A stretch of DNA of 64,000 nucleotides. It comes from Nibribacter ruber. Its GTDB lineage: Bacteria > Bacteroidota > Bacteroidia > Cytophagales > Hymenobacteraceae. Both the position numbers and the translations under genes were made by a program. This document shows, in pieces, positions 25,015 through 33,808 of the stretch (position 1 is the stretch's first letter; each line of letters begins with the position of its first letter). Location of the stretch: assembly GCF_009913235.1 (NCBI RefSeq), contig NZ_CP047897.1, positions 1,364,001 to 1,428,000 on the forward strand. The letters are read 5' to 3'. Below the pieces are notes generated by a model. It made no database searches. It worked only from the letters and a program-made list of their open reading frames with translations, and had not been told where the DNA came from.

Positions 25015-25021
25015 CGGCATC

Positions 25022-26440
25022 GTGAGAAAATTCAAGAAGAAAAAACATAAGTATAACATCATTCCAGAGTTGCGCGTGGAAGAGATGGCCGCCGAAGGCA
25101 AGTGTCTGGCCCGGCATGACAACATGGTGGTGTTCATTTCGGGCGTTGCACCTGGAGATGTGGTGGACGTGCGCGTGACCAAGGAACGCAAGAATTACCT
25201 GGAGGCCACCCCTATTCATTTCCATGCTTACTCAGAACAGCGTATTGAGCCGTTCTGTGAGCATTTTGGGGTGTGCGGCGGCTGTAAATGGCAACACATT
25301 GCCTATGACACCCAGCTGTTCTACAAGCAGAAGCAGGTGAATGACAACATTGAGCGCATCGGCAAGATTACCGGCTATGAGATGTTGCCTATTCTGCCTT
25401 CGGACCGCGTGAGCTTCTACCGTAATAAGTTGGAGTTTACCTTCTCAGGCAATTCCTGGCTGACCCAAGAGCAGATTAACAGCGGCCAGGAGTTTGAGCG
25501 GAGAGCGCTGGGTTTCCACGTGCCGTTGCGCTTTGACAAGATTGTAGACATTCAGCACTGCTATCTGCAACCGGCGCCGTCTAATGAGATTAGACTGGCC
25601 GTGAAGCAGTATGCGCTAGAGAACGACCTGCCGTTTTTTGATTTGGTCAAGCAGGAAGGCTTCCTGCGGAACCTCATCATCAGGACGGCCAACACCGGTG
25701 ACTTGATGGTGATTGTGCAGGTCTTCCAGGACAAGATGGAATGGTTGCAACCGCTGTTGGACTTCTTGTTGCAGGCTTTTCCGCAGATTACGTCTTTGCA
25801 GTACGTGGTCAACAACAAGGGCAATGAGACGTTTCATGACCTGGACGTGATTTGCTACCACGGCGACCCGTACATTCATGAGCAGATGGAAGGCTTGCGC
25901 TTCAGAGTCGGGCCGAAGTCTTTTTACCAGACCAACTCTGAGCAGGCTTATAACTTGTATAAACTGACCCGAGAGTTTGCCCTTTTAAGTGGCACTGAGA
26001 CGGTGTATGACTTGTACACGGGCGCAGGTACCATCGCGAACTTCGTGGCCCGTTCTGCGGCGCAGGTGATAGGCATTGAGTATGTGGCCAGCGCTATTGA
26101 AGACGCCAAAATCAACTCGCAGATAAACGACATCACCAACACGCATTTCTATGCCGGTGACATGAAGGACGTCTTGAACCACGACCTGTTTGCCAAGCAC
26201 GGCCGTCCTGACGTCATCATCACTGACCCGCCGCGTGCCGGTATGCACCCAGACGTGGTAGCCAAGTTGATAGAGGTGAAAGCCAACCGCATTGTCTACG
26301 TGAGCTGTAACCCGTCTACCCAGGCTCGCGACTTGGAGATGCTGTCAGAGGCCTATGACGTGGTAAAGGTGCAACCCGTAGATATGTTCCCGCAGACCTA
26401 CCACGTTGAGAGCGTGGCCTTGCTGTCTTTGAAGAGCTAA
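25022..26440 (+). CDS. rlmD: 23S rRNA (uracil-5-)-methyltransferase RlmD/RumA family
   Basis: 472 residues from GTG 25022 (MRKFKKKKHK). A TRAM RNA-binding domain comes first (LRVEEMAAEGKCLARHDNMV). A 4Fe-4S cluster follows, with Cys79, Cys85 and Cys88 (CEHFGVCGGC) and a fourth Cys in DIQHCYLQ. The SAM-dependent methyltransferase domain shows VYDLYTGAGTIANF, DPPRAGMH and the catalytic VYVSCNPSTQ. It methylates a uridine (U1939 in E. coli) of 23S rRNA. The cluster depends on Fe-S assembly such as the isc genes at 56843-59374. Monocistronic. Confidence 0.93.
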   Translation: MRKFKKKKHKYNIIPELRVEEMAAEGKCLARHDNMVVFISGVAPGDVVDVRVTKERKNYLEATPIHFHAYSEQRIEPFCEHFGVCGGCKWQHIAYDTQLFYKQKQVNDNIERIGKITGYEMLPILPSDRVSFYRNKLEFTFSGNSWLTQEQINSGQEFERRALGFHVPLRFDKIVDIQHCYLQPAPSNEIRLAVKQYALENDLPFFDLVKQEGFLRNLIIRTANTGDLMVIVQVFQDKMEWLQPLLDFLLQAFPQITSLQYVVNNKGNETFHDLDVICYHGDPYIHEQMEGLRFRVGPKSFYQTNSEQAYNLYKLTREFALLSGTETVYDLYTGAGTIANFVARSAAQVIGIEYVASAIEDAKINSQINDITNTHFYAGDMKDVLNHDLFAKHGRPDVIITDPPRAGMHPDVVAKLIEVKANRIVYVSCNPSTQARDLEMLSEAYDVVKVQPVDMFPQTYHVESVALLSLKS

Positions 26441-26452
26441 AAATCAATTATT

Positions 26453-26490
26453 CGTTTTCGGCTTAGTTTGACCAAAACAGGCCGAAAACG
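26453..26490. repeat. 38-bp palindrome, copy 13
   Basis: CGTTTTCGGC with GCCGAAAACG: the C in the left arm is compensated by G in the right arm. Thirteen bases after the rlmD stop. Confidence 0.88.
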
Positions 26491-26551
26491 GAAATACTTT
26501 GTAAACCATTTGGCACAAGCATCGTGCTACTTGATATACGTTATTACTATC

Positions 26552-26920
26552 ATGCAGAACGACCCAGAATTAAACGGCAAATACTTAGGCACCATCACAC
26601 AAGACTTTGTGCAGGTGTCTGATACCTTGAAGGAAGCTTCTTACCAGATTAGAAAGCGCGACATCTCCAAGTACCCCATCTTTGTGTTCTCCAGAGAGGT
26701 GACAAAGATTGGCGGCTTGCTGATTGAAGCTTCTGAACGCAATTTGCAGTGGAACGTGAATGCCTCCTATTTGGAGGACTTTATCAACCGTAAACTGGTA
26801 GCCGAAGACATGATTGAGGACTTCCAGCAAGCCTACCGCGATGCAGACGAATATTGTTGTCTGTTTGTGGTAGACCGCGAGTTCATGAACTTCGTGTTTG
26901 TGCCGTATCCAGAGGATTAA
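26552..26920 (+). CDS. Conserved hypothetical protein
   Basis: 122 residues from ATG 26552 (MQNDPELNGKYLGTITQDFV); the frame extends upstream but over palindrome copy 13. Cytoplasmic, acidic, mixed alpha/beta with no membrane segment. The ISKYPIFVFS and WNVNASYLEDFINRKLV segments give it the look of a conserved Bacteroidota family, but no function is recognised. It ends at a bidirectional terminator. Confidence 0.7.
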   Translation: MQNDPELNGKYLGTITQDFVQVSDTLKEASYQIRKRDISKYPIFVFSREVTKIGGLLIEASERNLQWNVNASYLEDFINRKLVAEDMIEDFQQAYRDADEYCCLFVVDREFMNFVFVPYPED

Positions 26921-26940
26921 GGATTACTTCAATTCATAAA

Positions 26941-26978
26941 ACAAGAAGGGCGAATCTTAAAAGATTCGCCCTTCTTGT
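26941..26978. terminator. Bidirectional intrinsic terminator
   Basis: ACAAGAAGGGCGAATCTT and AAGATTCGCCCTTCTTGT are perfect complements around AA, with T-runs on both sides. Serves the convergent genes at 26920 and 26999. Confidence 0.9.
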
Positions 26979-26998
26979 TTTTAGTTACTTTGGTTTTA

Positions 26999-27493
26999 TT
27001 AGGCCTCCATTATATCTTCGTCATCTTCTGGCACGTCATCAAAGCTTCCCTCTACTCTTGCTTCGCAAGTTTCAAATCCTATAAAATACTGTTCTTGGTA
27101 GGACTCCAACTTATCAAAAACAGCTTGATAATCACCTTCGGGTTTCATGTCCAGTGCCACATATATATCATCTGCCCGTTCATAAGAAACATGATGTTCA
27201 AAGAAAGATTCAAGTATTACTTCTTGTTGTTCCCTGCTTACTTGGCTCTTGAAACATATCCTAAATGTTCTACGTCCGCTTGGCTTTATCAACTCCCTGA
27301 TTTCTGGTTTAAGCTCCTCAGAGTCAGAAGTAGCCCTAACAATATCTTTAAAGTTTAAACCATATGCATAAAAAGGGACATTCTCAATTTGAAACAAGTC
27401 ATTCCCAAGCGGTTCAGCCCACATTGATTCTCCACCAACAACCCAATGATTAGGCAGGTCAATATGTATTTTCTCTAAACCTTCCTCGTTCAT
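26999..27493 (-). CDS. DUF4265 family protein
   Basis: 164 residues, cytoplasmic. The DUF4265 pattern is clear: ESMWAEPLGNDLFQIENVPF (22-41) then YGLNFKDIVRA, and a GRRTFRICFKS strand. The C-terminus is very acidic (DDVPEDDEDIMEA). The family is widespread and of unknown function. Ends against the bidirectional terminator; the next gene upstream ends 12 bases away, so it may be the last gene of the thiL transcript. Confidence 0.8.
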   Translation of the reverse strand: MNEEGLEKIHIDLPNHWVVGGESMWAEPLGNDLFQIENVPFYAYGLNFKDIVRATSDSEELKPEIRELIKPSGRRTFRICFKSQVSREQQEVILESFFEHHVSYERADDIYVALDMKPEGDYQAVFDKLESYQEQYFIGFETCEARVEGSFDDVPEDDEDIMEA

Positions 27494-27504
27494 AATAACT
27501 GAAC

Positions 27505-27759
27505 CTATCTAATGTACAGGTAGCTAATCACTCCCATAAACAACAGAAACGAAGCTACCCCGCCCCATCTTATTCCCCAGCCCAGCGCCTTCATATATTC
27601 ACTGGTGGCTCGCTTTTGCAACAGTTTGCCTATCACATACGCACTTACCAACAGAAGGATGAGTATCCAGGAATGGTTAATCAATTGAAACAGCAACGTA
27701 GCCAAGCCCAGCAAAACAACGGTGCCTACCAGGCCTAAGAGTTGAAAAAGTAGCTTCAC
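27505..27759 (-). CDS. Small membrane protein
   Basis: 84 residues with three hydrophobic segments (about 3-25, 28-46 and 62-82) and a short charged loop (GKLLQKRATSEY). No family recognised. It starts three bases after the thiL stop, so it is almost certainly co-transcribed with thiL. Confidence 0.65.
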   Translation of the reverse strand: MKLLFQLLGLVGTVVLLGLATLLFQLINHSWILILLLVSAYVIGKLLQKRATSEYMKALGWGIRWGGVASFLLFMGVISYLYIR

Positions 27760-27762
27760 TTT

Positions 27763-28791
27763 TTAGGCAAAATGATTCCAGCCTTGAGCTTTAATGGCAT
27801 GGGCGTTGCCGCTTGGCGTCACCAGGTTCACCCCTTCAGCGGCGTCTGTGATTTTACCGATGATGGTGATGTCTGGGTGATTTTTGAGCTTATCGTAGTC
27901 AGAGAGTTTGGCCGTGAAGAGTAGTTCATAGTCTTCGCCTCCGTTCATGATACAGGTCACCGGGTCAATCTTGAATTCCTCGGCGGTGTCTAGGGTTTGT
28001 TGGTCTACCGGAAGTTTGTCCTGGAAAACGGCAGCTCCTACCCTACTCTGCGAACAGATGTGTAATAACTCAGAACCCAATCCGTCAGAAATGTCAATCA
28101 TAGAAGTTGGGTGCACGCCCAGTTCCTTCAGCTCATGAATCACGTCCATACGAGCCTCGGGGCGCAATTGACGACCTACCACATAGTCTTTGCCTTCCAG
28201 TTCTGGTTGAGTTTCTGGGTCGGCTAAAAACGCTTGTTTCTCGCGCTCCAGTAGTTGCAGGCCTAAGTAAGCGCCGCCTAAGTCGCCGGTTACGCAGATA
28301 AGGTCATTTACTTGGGCAGTACTGCGCAGAACGGCTTTGCCTTTTTCTACTTCGCCTAGGGCCGTTACGCTTATCACCAGACCAGAACGGGACGAGGTAG
28401 TGTCTCCGCCTACCAGGTCTACTTTGTAGTTTTCGCAGGCCAAGCGCATGCCTTCATACAGTTCTTCCATAGCCTCTACCGTATAGCGCGCGCTAATGGC
28501 CAGACTCACCACAATTTGGGTAGGAATGGCGTTCATGGCGGCTATATCAGAGACGTTTACGGCTACGGCTTTGTACCCCAAGTGCTTGAGCGGGCAGAAG
28601 GTCAGGTCAAAGTGCACGTTCTCAATGAGCATATCAGTGGTCACTACCATTTGCTTTTGGCCGGGCTCAATGATGGCGGCATCATCGCCAATGCCTAAAA
28701 CGGTAGATGGGTTTTGCAACTCAACGTGCTCTTGCAGTCTTCTAATCAGGCCGAACTCGCCGAGGCTATCTAAGGAGGTATATTCAGACAT
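27763..28791 (-). CDS. thiL: Thiamine-monophosphate kinase
   Basis: 342 residues with the PurM/ThiL fold: GIGDDAAIIE (34-43) for Mg-ATP, TDMLIENVHFDL (about 54-65), VNVSDIAAMNA and DLVGGDTTSS (about 122-131), and a C-terminal DISDGLG and NGGEDYELLF. It phosphorylates thiamine monophosphate to thiamine diphosphate. Heads a short minus-strand operon with a small membrane protein and perhaps DUF4265. Confidence 0.95.
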   Translation of the reverse strand: MSEYTSLDSLGEFGLIRRLQEHVELQNPSTVLGIGDDAAIIEPGQKQMVVTTDMLIENVHFDLTFCPLKHLGYKAVAVNVSDIAAMNAIPTQIVVSLAISARYTVEAMEELYEGMRLACENYKVDLVGGDTTSSRSGLVISVTALGEVEKGKAVLRSTAQVNDLICVTGDLGGAYLGLQLLEREKQAFLADPETQPELEGKDYVVGRQLRPEARMDVIHELKELGVHPTSMIDISDGLGSELLHICSQSRVGAAVFQDKLPVDQQTLDTAEEFKIDPVTCIMNGGEDYELLFTAKLSDYDKLKNHPDITIIGKITDAAEGVNLVTPSGNAHAIKAQGWNHFA

Positions 28792-28851
28792 AGTGTGTAT
28801 TTTCTAGGTATTTATACGATTCGCGCCCGCTCGCCAAATCTGGCTTTGAGG

Positions 28852-28889
28852 CGTTTTTAGGCTATTTTAATAGAAACAGCCCGAAAACG
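28852..28889. repeat. 38-bp palindrome, copy 14
   Basis: CGTTTTTAGGCTA with CAGCCCGAAAACG, arms imperfect. Divergent spacer between thiL and the paa regulator. Confidence 0.82.
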
Positions 28890-28955
28890 CAAAGATAGCT
28901 TTTTTGTTGGGGCTTGCCATTTCACAGGTAAAGGCTGTATATTAAACTTTTATTT

Positions 28956-28971
28956 GCTAACGAGCGTTAGC
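28956..28971. promoter_or_regulatory. Palindromic operator before the paa regulator
   Basis: GCTAAC-GAGC-GTTAGC is a perfect 6-4-6 inverted repeat, 35 bases before the regulator's likely ATG and among A+T-rich promoter-like sequence. The layout fits a TetR autoregulatory operator controlling the regulator and the following paa genes. Confidence 0.65.
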
Positions 28972-29005
28972 TTTTATAGATTTGATGCTCATCACCACCA
29001 GTACT

Positions 29006-29593
29006 ATGTCGCGTAAAGAACAAATAGACCAAGTTGCCACATCGCTTTTCAGAAGCAGAGGTTTTGCCGCCACCACCATGCGTGACCTGGCGCTGGAACT
29101 GGGCATTGAAGCCGGTAGTTTGTATTCGCACATCAAGTCTAAAGAAGATATCCTGCAACGCGTGTGCTTTAAAATGGCAGATGCGTTTGTAGCCGCGTTT
29201 GAACAGGTACAGAACAAGGCAGTGCCGGCTTCTGAGAAATTACAGCTGGCCGTAGCCGCCCACGTGCGGGTCCTGACCCAAAACCCAGAGGCGGCGGGCG
29301 TGTTCTTAAATGAGTGGAAGCACCTGAGCGAGCCTACTTTGAGCAAATTCAGCCAGATGCGCCACCGCTATGAAGAAGGCTTCAGGGAGATTGTGAGAGA
29401 GGGCATCGCCAATGGCGAGTTCAGAGTCACCGATGAGAAATTTGTGGTACTGACTTTGCTCTCTAGTTTGAACTGGCTCCACACCTGGTACAAGCCAGAA
29501 GGAAAAATGAACCCCGACCAGATAGCCGATTACTTGTCTAATCTGCTCTTAAACGGATTACTGAACACAGAATTACACGCGCAAAACGCATAA
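29006..29593 (+). CDS. TetR-family regulator of the phenylacetate genes
   Basis: 195 residues from ATG 29006 (MSRKEQIDQVATSLFRSRGF); ATG 28985 would add seven residues. The N-terminal helix-turn-helix is typical (TTMRDLALELGIEAGSLYSHIKSKED, split motif), with a C-terminal TetR_C-type ligand domain. Position directly ahead of paaA with a 24-base gap, and a palindrome in its promoter, suggest a PaaR-like repressor released by phenylacetyl-CoA. The ligand is inferred from context; the family includes both fatty-acyl-CoA and phenylacetyl-CoA sensors. Confidence 0.85.
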   Translation: MSRKEQIDQVATSLFRSRGFAATTMRDLALELGIEAGSLYSHIKSKEDILQRVCFKMADAFVAAFEQVQNKAVPASEKLQLAVAAHVRVLTQNPEAAGVFLNEWKHLSEPTLSKFSQMRHRYEEGFREIVREGIANGEFRVTDEKFVVLTLLSSLNWLHTWYKPEGKMNPDQIADYLSNLLLNGLLNTELHAQNA

Positions 29594-29617
29594 GGCAATA
29601 CTCTAAATAAGAATATT

Positions 29618-30601
29618 ATGTACGGAGGAGGAAACGTTTTTGAGGCCACCAAGTTTGATGACCTTCAGCAGGAAGACCCGGTGTTGTTGGCAGAGTTTGA
29701 AGCCCGCATAGCCCGTGGAGAGAAAATTGAGCCCAACGACTGGATGCCCCAATTATACCGCAAGCAATTAGTGCGTATGATTGAACAGCACGCCCACTCT
29801 GAGATTATCGGCGCTTTGCCAGAAGGTACCTGGATTACCCGTGCCCCGGGCTTCAGACGCAAGCTGGCCCAGATGGCCAAGGTGCAGGACGAAGTAGGCC
29901 ACGCTCAATTACTTTACAGCGCCGCTGAAACCCTTGGCAAGACCCGTGAGCAGATGCTAACCGACCTTATCAACGGCAAAAGCAAATACTCCAACGTGTT
30001 CAACTACCCTGCCTTTACTTGGGCAGACTCCAATATCATTTCCTGGCTGATTGACGCGGGTGCCATTGTCAACCAGATGGCCAACGCCAAAGGAAGCTAC
30101 GGACCGTATTGCCGTGCCCTGGACAGAATCTGCGCCGAGGAAGCCTTCCACTTGAAATACGGTCATGATGCCGTAGTGCATATGGCCACAGGCTCACCGG
30201 TACAGCGCCAGATGATTCAGGAAGCTTTGAACCGCTGGTGGCCGCCAATCATGACGTTCTTCGGGCCGAGTGACAAGATGAGTACCCACACCGAGACTTT
30301 GATGCGCTGGAAAGTAAAAATGGCTTCTAATGATGCCTGCCGTCAGCAGTTCCTGGACATGTATGTGCCTAAGATTTGGGAATTGGGCTTAACGGTTCCA
30401 GATGCCAAATTGCGTAAAAACGAAGAAGGTGTTTGGGAATACACTGAGCCAGACTGGGACGAATTCAAACGCGTGATTAACGGAGACGGCCCTTGCAACG
30501 CAGAGCGACTTGCCGTACGCCGTTCCGCCGAAGAACGCGGTGCCTGGGTAAGACGCGCGCTTTTGTCGCCGAAGGCTTCTTACGTTAGACCATTAGCATA
30601 A
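29618..30601 (+). CDS. paaA: Phenylacetyl-CoA 1,2-epoxidase, catalytic subunit A
   Basis: 327 residues; ferritin-like diiron oxygenase subunit. Carboxylate-bridged iron ligands are seen as Glu62 in HSEI, Glu92/His95 in DEVGHAQ and Glu175/His178 in EEAFH. With PaaC as structural partner and PaaE as reductase it inserts one oxygen atom into the ring of phenylacetyl-CoA, giving the epoxide of the aerobic paa pathway. Length equals the usual size. Follows the TetR gene; a hairpin lies between it and paaB. Confidence 0.95.
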   Translation: MYGGGNVFEATKFDDLQQEDPVLLAEFEARIARGEKIEPNDWMPQLYRKQLVRMIEQHAHSEIIGALPEGTWITRAPGFRRKLAQMAKVQDEVGHAQLLYSAAETLGKTREQMLTDLINGKSKYSNVFNYPAFTWADSNIISWLIDAGAIVNQMANAKGSYGPYCRALDRICAEEAFHLKYGHDAVVHMATGSPVQRQMIQEALNRWWPPIMTFFGPSDKMSTHTETLMRWKVKMASNDACRQQFLDMYVPKIWELGLTVPDAKLRKNEEGVWEYTEPDWDEFKRVINGDGPCNAERLAVRRSAEERGAWVRRALLSPKASYVRPLA

Positions 30602-30607
30602 ACCACA

Positions 30608-30635
30608 AGGTGCTAGCCCAAAAGGCTAGCACCTT
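30608..30635 (+). terminator. Hairpin between paaA and paaB
   Basis: AAGGTGCTAGCC and GGCTAGCACCTT are perfect complements around CAAA, followed by TTCTC. The U-tract is poor, so it may attenuate or stabilise the paaA end rather than end transcription. Confidence 0.55.
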
Positions 30636-30708
30636 TCTCATAACCAAGTCCTCCTAATAGAGGACATCCTAACTTAGCCTCCAGACCTGAGGCTTAGCAC
30701 CAAAGAAT

Positions 30709-31338
30709 ATGTCTCAAGACACAGAACACATCCACTCGCTTGACCCACGCGTCACTCGCCTGCACATTGAGGCCGAGGCTGAACAAGAGCAGAAACCGCA
30801 ACTAGACCAACTGGAAACCTATGAGGTCTTCCATCAGCAGAAAGAAGGCAAAGCTTTTTCCTATGTCGGTCCGGTACACGGTGCCAATGAAGAGATTGCC
30901 TTCTTGTTCGGGAAAGAGCAATACAGCCGTCGCGCGGCCTGCACCGGCATGTGGATTGTGAAAACCCAACGCGTGTTTGTGACACCTTACGTAGATGACA
31001 ACACGTCTTTCTATGACACCTTGCAGGAACTGGCCGTTACGCCAGAAGAAACTGAGCAGACCTATGAAATTTTCCATTTGAAGAAGCGTGGCAAAGCGCA
31101 CGTGCATGCTGGCACCGTGACTGCCCGTTCTTATGAGCAGGCCTTGCAAGTGGCTAAGCAGACCTTGAATACGCCACCGGTGGTGAACGTGTGGGTGGTG
31201 GCCAGCCAGGATGTTCTGCGCGAAGAGCAAGAGAAAGACATCTGGCTCACTACGCCAGAGAAGAAGTACCGCGAAGCCACTGCGTACCGCGTGCAAGATA
31301 AGATTGACCGTTTCAAAGCCGAAAGACAAGCCCAATAA
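30709..31338 (+). CDS. paaB: Phenylacetyl-CoA epoxidase subunit PaaB, two-domain form
   Basis: 209 residues, about twice the usual size (about 95). Two PaaB-like units are visible: YEVFHQQKEGKAFSYVGPVH...MWIVKTQ (38-92, split) and YEIFHLKKRGKAHVHAGTVT...VWVVASQ (119-172, split). The second is closer to the ordinary PaaB pattern (HVHAGT). The charged N-terminal tail (1-35) is not part of either. PaaB is needed for assembly and activity of the PaaABCE complex, where it bridges AC dimers. The duplicate may replace a PaaB dimer. Overlaps none; paaC starts 3 bases after the stop. Confidence 0.9.
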   Translation: MSQDTEHIHSLDPRVTRLHIEAEAEQEQKPQLDQLETYEVFHQQKEGKAFSYVGPVHGANEEIAFLFGKEQYSRRAACTGMWIVKTQRVFVTPYVDDNTSFYDTLQELAVTPEETEQTYEIFHLKKRGKAHVHAGTVTARSYEQALQVAKQTLNTPPVVNVWVVASQDVLREEQEKDIWLTTPEKKYREATAYRVQDKIDRFKAERQAQ

Positions 31339-31341
31339 GCC

Positions 31342-32097
31342 ATGCAGGACCTAGCCATCAAAGACCTTTTATACAAGCTAGCCGATGACCAGTTGATTCT
31401 GGGACACCGCAATTCTGAGTGGACCGGCATGGGGCCCATGCTGGAAGAAGACATCGCCTTTTCCTCCATGGCCCAGGACAAACTTGGCCACAGCCTGGCC
31501 TTCTATTCTCTATTACATGAACTAGGCGAAGGCGAACCAGACACCGTCGCCTTCATGCGCAACGCAGACCAGTTCCACAACTGCCAACTCACAGAACTGC
31601 CCATTGGTGAGTATGATTTCAGCTTGATTAGACACTTCTTGTTTGACAACGCTGAGTCCTTGCGCTTTGAGTCCTTGAGCCAATCCAGCCATGAGGGCAT
31701 CGCCAGAATTGCCACCAAGCTCAAAGGCGAAGTAAAGTACCACGTGTTGCACGGCAATACCATGGTCAAGCAACTAGGCTCCGCCACCGAGGAAAGCATC
31801 TCACGCTTACAACAGGCTTTAGACTACGCTTTGCCTTATGCACTAGGCATCTTTGAGCCGTCCAAGTATGAGCAGGAACTGATTGACGCCGGCGTGTATG
31901 TAGGCGAAACTTCTATCCAAGCAGAATGGGAAAACCGAATTTCGGCTGTTTTGGCCAAAACAAGCCTAAAACTACCTGACTTGGCTAGCCTCACGCCCGT
32001 GTACGGTGGCCGTTACGGACAGCACACAGAACATCTTCAACCTCTCTTAGATGAAATGGCCGAAGTCTTCAAACTAGACCCAACCGCTGAGTGGTAG
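31342..32097 (+). CDS. paaC: Phenylacetyl-CoA epoxidase subunit PaaC
   Basis: 251 residues; ferritin-like structural subunit that pairs with PaaA. Typical segments are LILGHRNSEWTGMGPMLEED (18-37), DKLGHSLAFY and KLKGEVKYHVLHG. Near the C-terminus the codons at 31936-31973 resemble a 38-bp palindrome, but the encoded NRISAVLAKTSLKLP matches the family, so the protein seems intact. Three bases after paaB; palindrome copy 16 follows. Confidence 0.93.
   Translation: MQDLAIKDLLYKLADDQLILGHRNSEWTGMGPMLEEDIAFSSMAQDKLGHSLAFYSLLHELGEGEPDTVAFMRNADQFHNCQLTELPIGEYDFSLIRHFLFDNAESLRFESLSQSSHEGIARIATKLKGEVKYHVLHGNTMVKQLGSATEESISRLQQALDYALPYALGIFEPSKYEQELIDAGVYVGETSIQAEWENRISAVLAKTSLKLPDLASLTPVYGGRYGQHTEHLQPLLDEMAEVFKLDPTAEW
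31936..31973. repeat. Palindrome-like sequence inside paaC
   Basis: CGAATTTCGGCTG ... CAAGCCTAAAACT has the same 38-base framework and about 29 of 38 matches to a family variant, with a perfect TTTTGGCCAAAA core. It is within conserved coding sequence, so chance is possible. Confidence 0.35.
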
Positions 32098-32161
32098 ATT
32101 TTATTGTTAGTTGCTGATTGTTGAATGTTCACACAGCACACATCATGAAATATTGAGAAGT

Positions 32162-32199
32162 CGTTTTTGGCCTACTTTTGTGAAAACAAGCCAAAAACG
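32162..32199. repeat. 38-bp palindrome, copy 16
   Basis: CGTTTTTGGCCTA with CAAGCCAAAAACG; symmetry extends to GTCG...CGAC. Sixty-four bases after the paaC stop, inside the paa cluster; it is followed by TTTTT. Confidence 0.9.
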
Positions 32200-32298
32200 A
32201 CTTTTTGCTTATTATTAAAACAGTCAATCACCTTGCACTGTATTTATTTGATTAATTGCTTGGGATAATAGACCTAGGTGTTGTTTGGAAAAATTAAA

Positions 32299-32487
32299 AT
32301 GGAAAACCTGATTGTAGAATGTTGTATATGTGGCAATGCGATGCCATATGAGGTTTCCATTCTGGTATCATTAAGTTTACCTACCAACGTGAGAGAAGCT
32401 CAAGGTTTGTTTGCGCACAAAGACTGTTTAAATAAAACTTTGCATAACAGTATCCCCAGACTCTTCGACGAACTTAAAGGATTATAA
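32299..32487 (+). CDS. Small cysteine-rich protein within the paa cluster
   Basis: 62 residues from ATG 32299 (MENLIVECCICGNAMPYEVS). CCICG near the N-terminus and HKDC (about 45-48) further on could together form a zinc site (C-x2-C ... H-x2-C). No family recognised. It sits between paaC and paaD in A+T-richer DNA, not obviously part of the pathway. Confidence 0.55.
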   Translation: MENLIVECCICGNAMPYEVSILVSLSLPTNVREAQGLFAHKDCLNKTLHNSIPRLFDELKGL

Positions 32488-32666
32488 AAAAATCAACAGG
32501 GCGCTAATTCTGTAAAAATTGGAATCACTTTTAAAGATTTCTATTCTGACATTCAGAATTTAGGTTCAAAAACTCCATTTCTTCAGCATCATTTCAGCCT
32601 CATTATTGTTATTCAAGTATCCTGAGAATCAAGAACAACAATCAAGAATTAACAATCCACAATCAT

Positions 32667-33149
32667 ATGCAGACCGTTGAGCAAATCCGTGAGTTTTTAG
32701 AGGAGGTGAAAGACCCTGAGATTCCTGTGTTGTCTTTGAACGACTTGGGCGTGATTACCGGGATTGAGCTCAACCCAGACGGTTTTGTAACGGTTCGCAT
32801 GACTCCTACGTTTGCAGGGTGTCCGGCCATGGACTACATGCGGGCAGAAGTAGAGCAGTCGTTGCGCAAGCATGGCATTAAGGCCTTTGAAGTGGTGATG
32901 AGTTTTGACGAGCCCTGGAACTCCAACAAGCTCTCAGAGAAAGGAAGACAGGCATTGAAGGATTTCGGGTTGGCGCCGCCGCAACCGTACCAGGGCATTC
33001 TGGATTTGGAGATTCTGGAGTACGCCACGTGTCCCAACTGTCAAAGCCAAAACACTGAGATGCGCACGCCGTTCGGCCCTACCCTTTGCCGGTCCATGCA
33101 TTACTGTAATGATTGCCGACAGATGTTTGAGCAGTTTAAGCCATTGTAA
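32667..33149 (+). CDS. paaD: PaaD, Fe-S assembly factor for phenylacetyl-CoA epoxidase
   Basis: 160 residues. The N-terminal DUF59/MIP18 domain (VKDPEIPVLSLNDLGVITGI, 14-33) with TFAGCPAMD is followed by a C-terminal zinc-ribbon-like part (CPNC ... LCRSMHYCNDC). PaaD is required for epoxidase activity and is thought to help mature the Fe-S or iron centre of PaaE. It is separated from paaC by 569 bases holding a palindrome and a small gene, which is unusual for this operon. Confidence 0.92.
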   Translation: MQTVEQIREFLEEVKDPEIPVLSLNDLGVITGIELNPDGFVTVRMTPTFAGCPAMDYMRAEVEQSLRKHGIKAFEVVMSFDEPWNSNKLSEKGRQALKDFGLAPPQPYQGILDLEILEYATCPNCQSQNTEMRTPFGPTLCRSMHYCNDCRQMFEQFKPL

Positions 33150-33157
33150 CCCCAACT

Positions 33158-33790
33158 ATGAAAAAATACTTACACCTGTGTGCCTTCGGAGTTTTGTTAG
33201 GTGCCGCGAGTTGTTCTAAAGACTCGGGAAAGAGTGGTCCTTTGGCCCGTCCTATCTCAGTTGAGCAGCTGAGAACCCAATTGATTACCTTGTCAGACAC
33301 GCTGTCGGGTAAATGGACCGTGATGGCGGCCAGTGACAGCACCAAGATTGAAGATATGGAAGAAATGCTAGCCGCTCTTCCGCCAGCCGTCCTTCCGCCT
33401 GACCAACGCGCCGATTTGCAGAAGTCCATCAAGCGACTTTCTACTTTGCGCTACGACCGCAAGACCATGAGCAACTCAGACATGATTGATGCGTATGACA
33501 TGGCCCATGACTCTGTGTACAAAGCCTTATTTGCCTTTCTGCCAGACAGCGGCTCTACCGGCATTCCCAGAGTTGATTCTTTGAAGAACGAGATACAGGC
33601 CCACCACAACGAAGTAGTCATGTACCGTAGCCGCTATGATGTGACCGCCAAGGAAATGAATACGCTTATTAGAAGATACAGAAAGCGTCTTCCGCGTTTG
33701 GGCAAGCCCTATGATACCTTACAACCGGCGCCTTTGTTCCAATGGGTAGATAACAGCAAGCCCAATACAGAAACCCCCGAAGAAGAATAA
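33158..33790 (+). CDS. Hypothetical lipoprotein
   Basis: 210 residues. A lipobox ends at Cys19 (LLGAASCSK), so the mature protein is probably lipid-anchored. The rest is helical and charged with repeated D/E/R segments, and the tail is Pro/Glu-rich (NTETPEEE). No family recognised; LemA-like helical proteins look similar in composition only. Starts eight bases after the paaD stop, hence the same transcript. Confidence 0.7.
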   Translation: MKKYLHLCAFGVLLGAASCSKDSGKSGPLARPISVEQLRTQLITLSDTLSGKWTVMAASDSTKIEDMEEMLAALPPAVLPPDQRADLQKSIKRLSTLRYDRKTMSNSDMIDAYDMAHDSVYKALFAFLPDSGSTGIPRVDSLKNEIQAHHNEVVMYRSRYDVTAKEMNTLIRRYRKRLPRLGKPYDTLQPAPLFQWVDNSKPNTETPEEE

Positions 33791-33808
33791 ACTTATTATC
33801 TATAAAAC

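Larger units (their letters stand above)
24576..25021. other. Divergent spacer with repeat cluster
   Basis: No gene. Contains two palindrome copies (24661-24698 and 24930-24967), the CTCCCCTTGAGGGG element (24751-24789), the GAGACA hairpin (24823-24846) and a -7 box before rlmD. Confidence 0.65.
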
